From positions 1 to 44,013 of the forward strand of contig NZ_QVTC01000076.1 in assembly GCF_003429085.1 (NCBI RefSeq): a stretch of 44,013 nt of DNA, written 5' to 3'. The notes beneath the pieces are model-generated. The model worked only from the letters and a program-made list of their open reading frames with translations. It did no database searches and had not been told where the DNA came from. The DNA is from Bacillus sp. V59.32b. Lineage in GTDB: Bacteria > Bacillota > Bacilli > Bacillales > DSM-1321. Numbering within the stretch: position 1 is the first letter of the stretch; each line of letters begins with the position of its first letter. This document shows positions 42,724 to 44,013 of the stretch, piece by piece. A program made the position numbers and the translations under genes.

Positions 42724-43623
42724 TTAATGAATCCCTCTCTTTTTAAAACGTCCGCCTTTCACTTCCGCAATATCTGCTATTGATAAAAAGGCACTAGGAT
42801 CAGCCTCATCTACAATGTCCTTCAGCTTAGCTTCTTCCAGCCGGGTGATGACGCAAAAGATCACTTTTTTATCGTCTCCGGAAAAAGCGCCTTCCCCATT
42901 TAAATAAGTCACTCCGCGTCCCAAGCGGTGGAGAATGGCATCCCCAATATCCTGATAATGGTCGCTGATGATCCAAACCGATTTTGATTCTTCCAGTCCG
43001 GTAATCGTAACATCAATGGCCTTAAAAGCAATAAAGTAGGCGATAAGCGAATACATGGCTCTATCCCAGGAAAAAACAAATCCGGCACTGCCAAGAATGA
43101 AAATATTGATGAACATGATAATCTCCCCAACCGAGAAAGGGAGCTTGTTATTGGCAAGGATAGCCAATACCTCGGTTCCATCAAGAGACCCGCCGTTTCG
43201 AATGACAATGCCGATTCCTGCTCCAATCGCAATTCCGCCGAATACGGTGGCTAAAAGCAGATCATCCGTAAAAGGAGGTACTGGATGAAGTAATGTCGTG
43301 GATATCGAAAGGATGATGATTCCGTAGAGAGTCGATAAAGCAAAGGTTTTTCCAATCTGTTTGTAGCCAATAAAGATAAAAGGCAAGTTTAAAATGAATA
43401 AGAACACACCGATTCCCCAGCCTGTGGTAGAGGCGAGCATAATCGATATACCTGTCACTCCGCCGTCAATTACCTGATTGGGTACAAGGAAGATTTCAAG
43501 GCCCACTGCCATTAAAATAGCACCAAACGTAATGAGCAATATCCTCTGGAAAAGCAAAATTTTTGAACGTCGGCGATGCTGCTTTTTCGTTAAACTTTCA
43601 GGTTGATGAATTGTATTGATCAT
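42724..43623 (-). CDS. YitT family (DUF161/DUF2179) membrane protein
   Basis: 299 residues. A basic N-terminus, five to six membrane helices (about 28-205; GLEIFLVPNQVIDGGVTGIS, GIGIVIRNGGSLDGTEVLAI), and a C-terminal cytoplasmic DUF2179 domain (about 213-290; SVWIISDHYQDIGDAILHRL, GRGVTYLNGEGAFSGDDKKV, AEVKGGRFKKRGI). Members are widespread in Firmicutes and lack a settled function; transport has been proposed. AAGAGGTGG ends four bases before the ATG. No adjacent partner. Confidence 0.88.
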   Translation of the reverse strand: MINTIHQPESLTKKQHRRRSKILLFQRILLITFGAILMAVGLEIFLVPNQVIDGGVTGISIMLASTTGWGIGVFLFILNLPFIFIGYKQIGKTFALSTLYGIIILSISTTLLHPVPPFTDDLLLATVFGGIAIGAGIGIVIRNGGSLDGTEVLAILANNKLPFSVGEIIMFINIFILGSAGFVFSWDRAMYSLIAYFIAFKAIDVTITGLEESKSVWIISDHYQDIGDAILHRLGRGVTYLNGEGAFSGDDKKVIFCVITRLEEAKLKDIVDEADPSAFLSIADIAEVKGGRFKKRGIH

Positions 43624-43956
43624 TGTCCACCTCTTGATTAATTATTTTCTGAAAAATACTGTGCATTAGGGAGCGATATGCTGCATGAAAAGAGGATGGG
43701 TAATATTTTTTCGGTGATAGAAAATCATCCATTCTTATAAATGTGCTTAGAGTATAAATTCTAGAAGTCCTTTTTACTTTTCGCTAAAGAAAATATGCCA
43801 TGATCCTTCATTATATTCTTTACCTTAATGTCCTGCAGAAAATTGATTTTTAAACCAGGATGTGTGAAAAAAAGGGGGACCTTCTGATTATCGAAGAAAT
43901 ATCTAATATGATTATATCAATATATAAGCAAATAAAACTATTAAGCAGCTTAAAAA
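43624..43956. other. Non-coding region before the right-edge repeat
   Basis: No gene or clear structure seen. It holds the promoter region of the YitT-family gene, though I cannot pick -35/-10 elements with confidence. Confidence 0.35.
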
Positions 43957-44013
43957 TAGGCTCTGTTAAACGATAATGTTGTTTTTGGGAAGGGAATCTG
44001 CGAGACTCCTCGA
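43957..44013 (+). repeat. Edge of dispersed Bacillaceae repeat (right copy)
   Basis: TAGGCTCTGTTAAA (43957-43970) is the exact inverted copy of positions 45-58. It continues with a GTTG/T-rich run and GGAATCTGCGAGACTCCTCG, the sort of sequence known from frequent intergenic repeats in Bacillaceae. Cut off by the window end. Confidence 0.6.

Noticed and set aside
1-44013. CRISPR arrays, rRNA or tRNA genes
   Set aside because: No regularly spaced repeat-spacer array (the ATTCCGTAAAA array has 9-12 bp spacers and no cas genes), and no rRNA or cloverleaf tRNA seen apart from the tRNA-like part of tmRNA.

Overview
The window looks like a chromosome segment of a low-to-moderate GC, endospore-forming Bacillaceae. 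The evidence is gene content and order: est-rnr-smpB-ssrA, desaturase-desK-desR, treP/treR, tnrA with its own boxes, kimA behind a ydaO-type riboswitch, an mpfA/yhdP-like CNNM gene, a yitT-family gene, and strong Shine-Dalgarno sequences with frequent TTG/GTG starts. It resembles the Peribacillus/Neobacillus side of the family more than B. subtilis itself, but the genus cannot be fixed by eye.

Layout. 0-4.4 kb: RNA quality-control block (carboxylesterase, RNase R, SmpB, tmRNA). 4.4-16.7 kb: visibly AT-richer accessory island directly behind the tmRNA 3' end, with no integrase left. It holds a two-TM protein overlapping a cupin-like gene, a DUF6338-like membrane protein, two tandem small proteins sharing a proline-rich tail, a decayed membrane-anchored gene, a 1318-residue giant protein, a PD-(D/E)xK nuclease gene and a zinc-ribbon fragment. 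This looks like a defence-type island, but no known system is complete. 16.7-19.1 kb: a PlcR-like TPR regulator followed by a short exported peptide gene that encodes the same octapeptide twice, then a cluster of very small genes including an FbpA-like one and a frameshifted small membrane protein. 19.2-21.7 kb: trehalose PTS gene and its repressor, without the phosphotrehalase gene, behind a promoter with duplicated operator/cre units. 21.8-30.5 kb: diguanylate cyclase, cold-sensing desaturase circuit, PadR and SDR genes, PilZ protein, chemoreceptor. 30.5-36 kb: frameshifted alkaline phosphatase, A-type Fe-S protein homologue, a structured RNA candidate, aldo/keto reductase, DUF445 protein, small anchored protein, and a helically phased ATTCCGTAAAA array. 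36-43.6 kb: tnrA, amino-acid permease, riboswitch-controlled K+ importer KimA, Mg2+ exporter-like MpfA, YitT family. Copies of one dispersed repeat family lie at both window edges.

How the genes work together. SmpB, tmRNA and RNase R form the trans-translation unit. DesK senses membrane order and DesR activates the desaturase. TreR and CcpA jointly gate trehalose uptake. TnrA controls nitrogen genes and probably itself. c-di-AMP shuts off KimA through the riboswitch. The regulator/peptide pair at 16.7-17.8 kb is the best candidate for a little-described system: a PapR-type pheromone precursor carrying two copies of AGLPPQHS that differ at six of eight codons, all synonymously, next to a PlcR-like receptor. 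Several genes (alkaline phosphatase, two small genes, the decayed island gene) are broken by indels, mostly of one base in short homopolymers; either real decay or read error could explain this.
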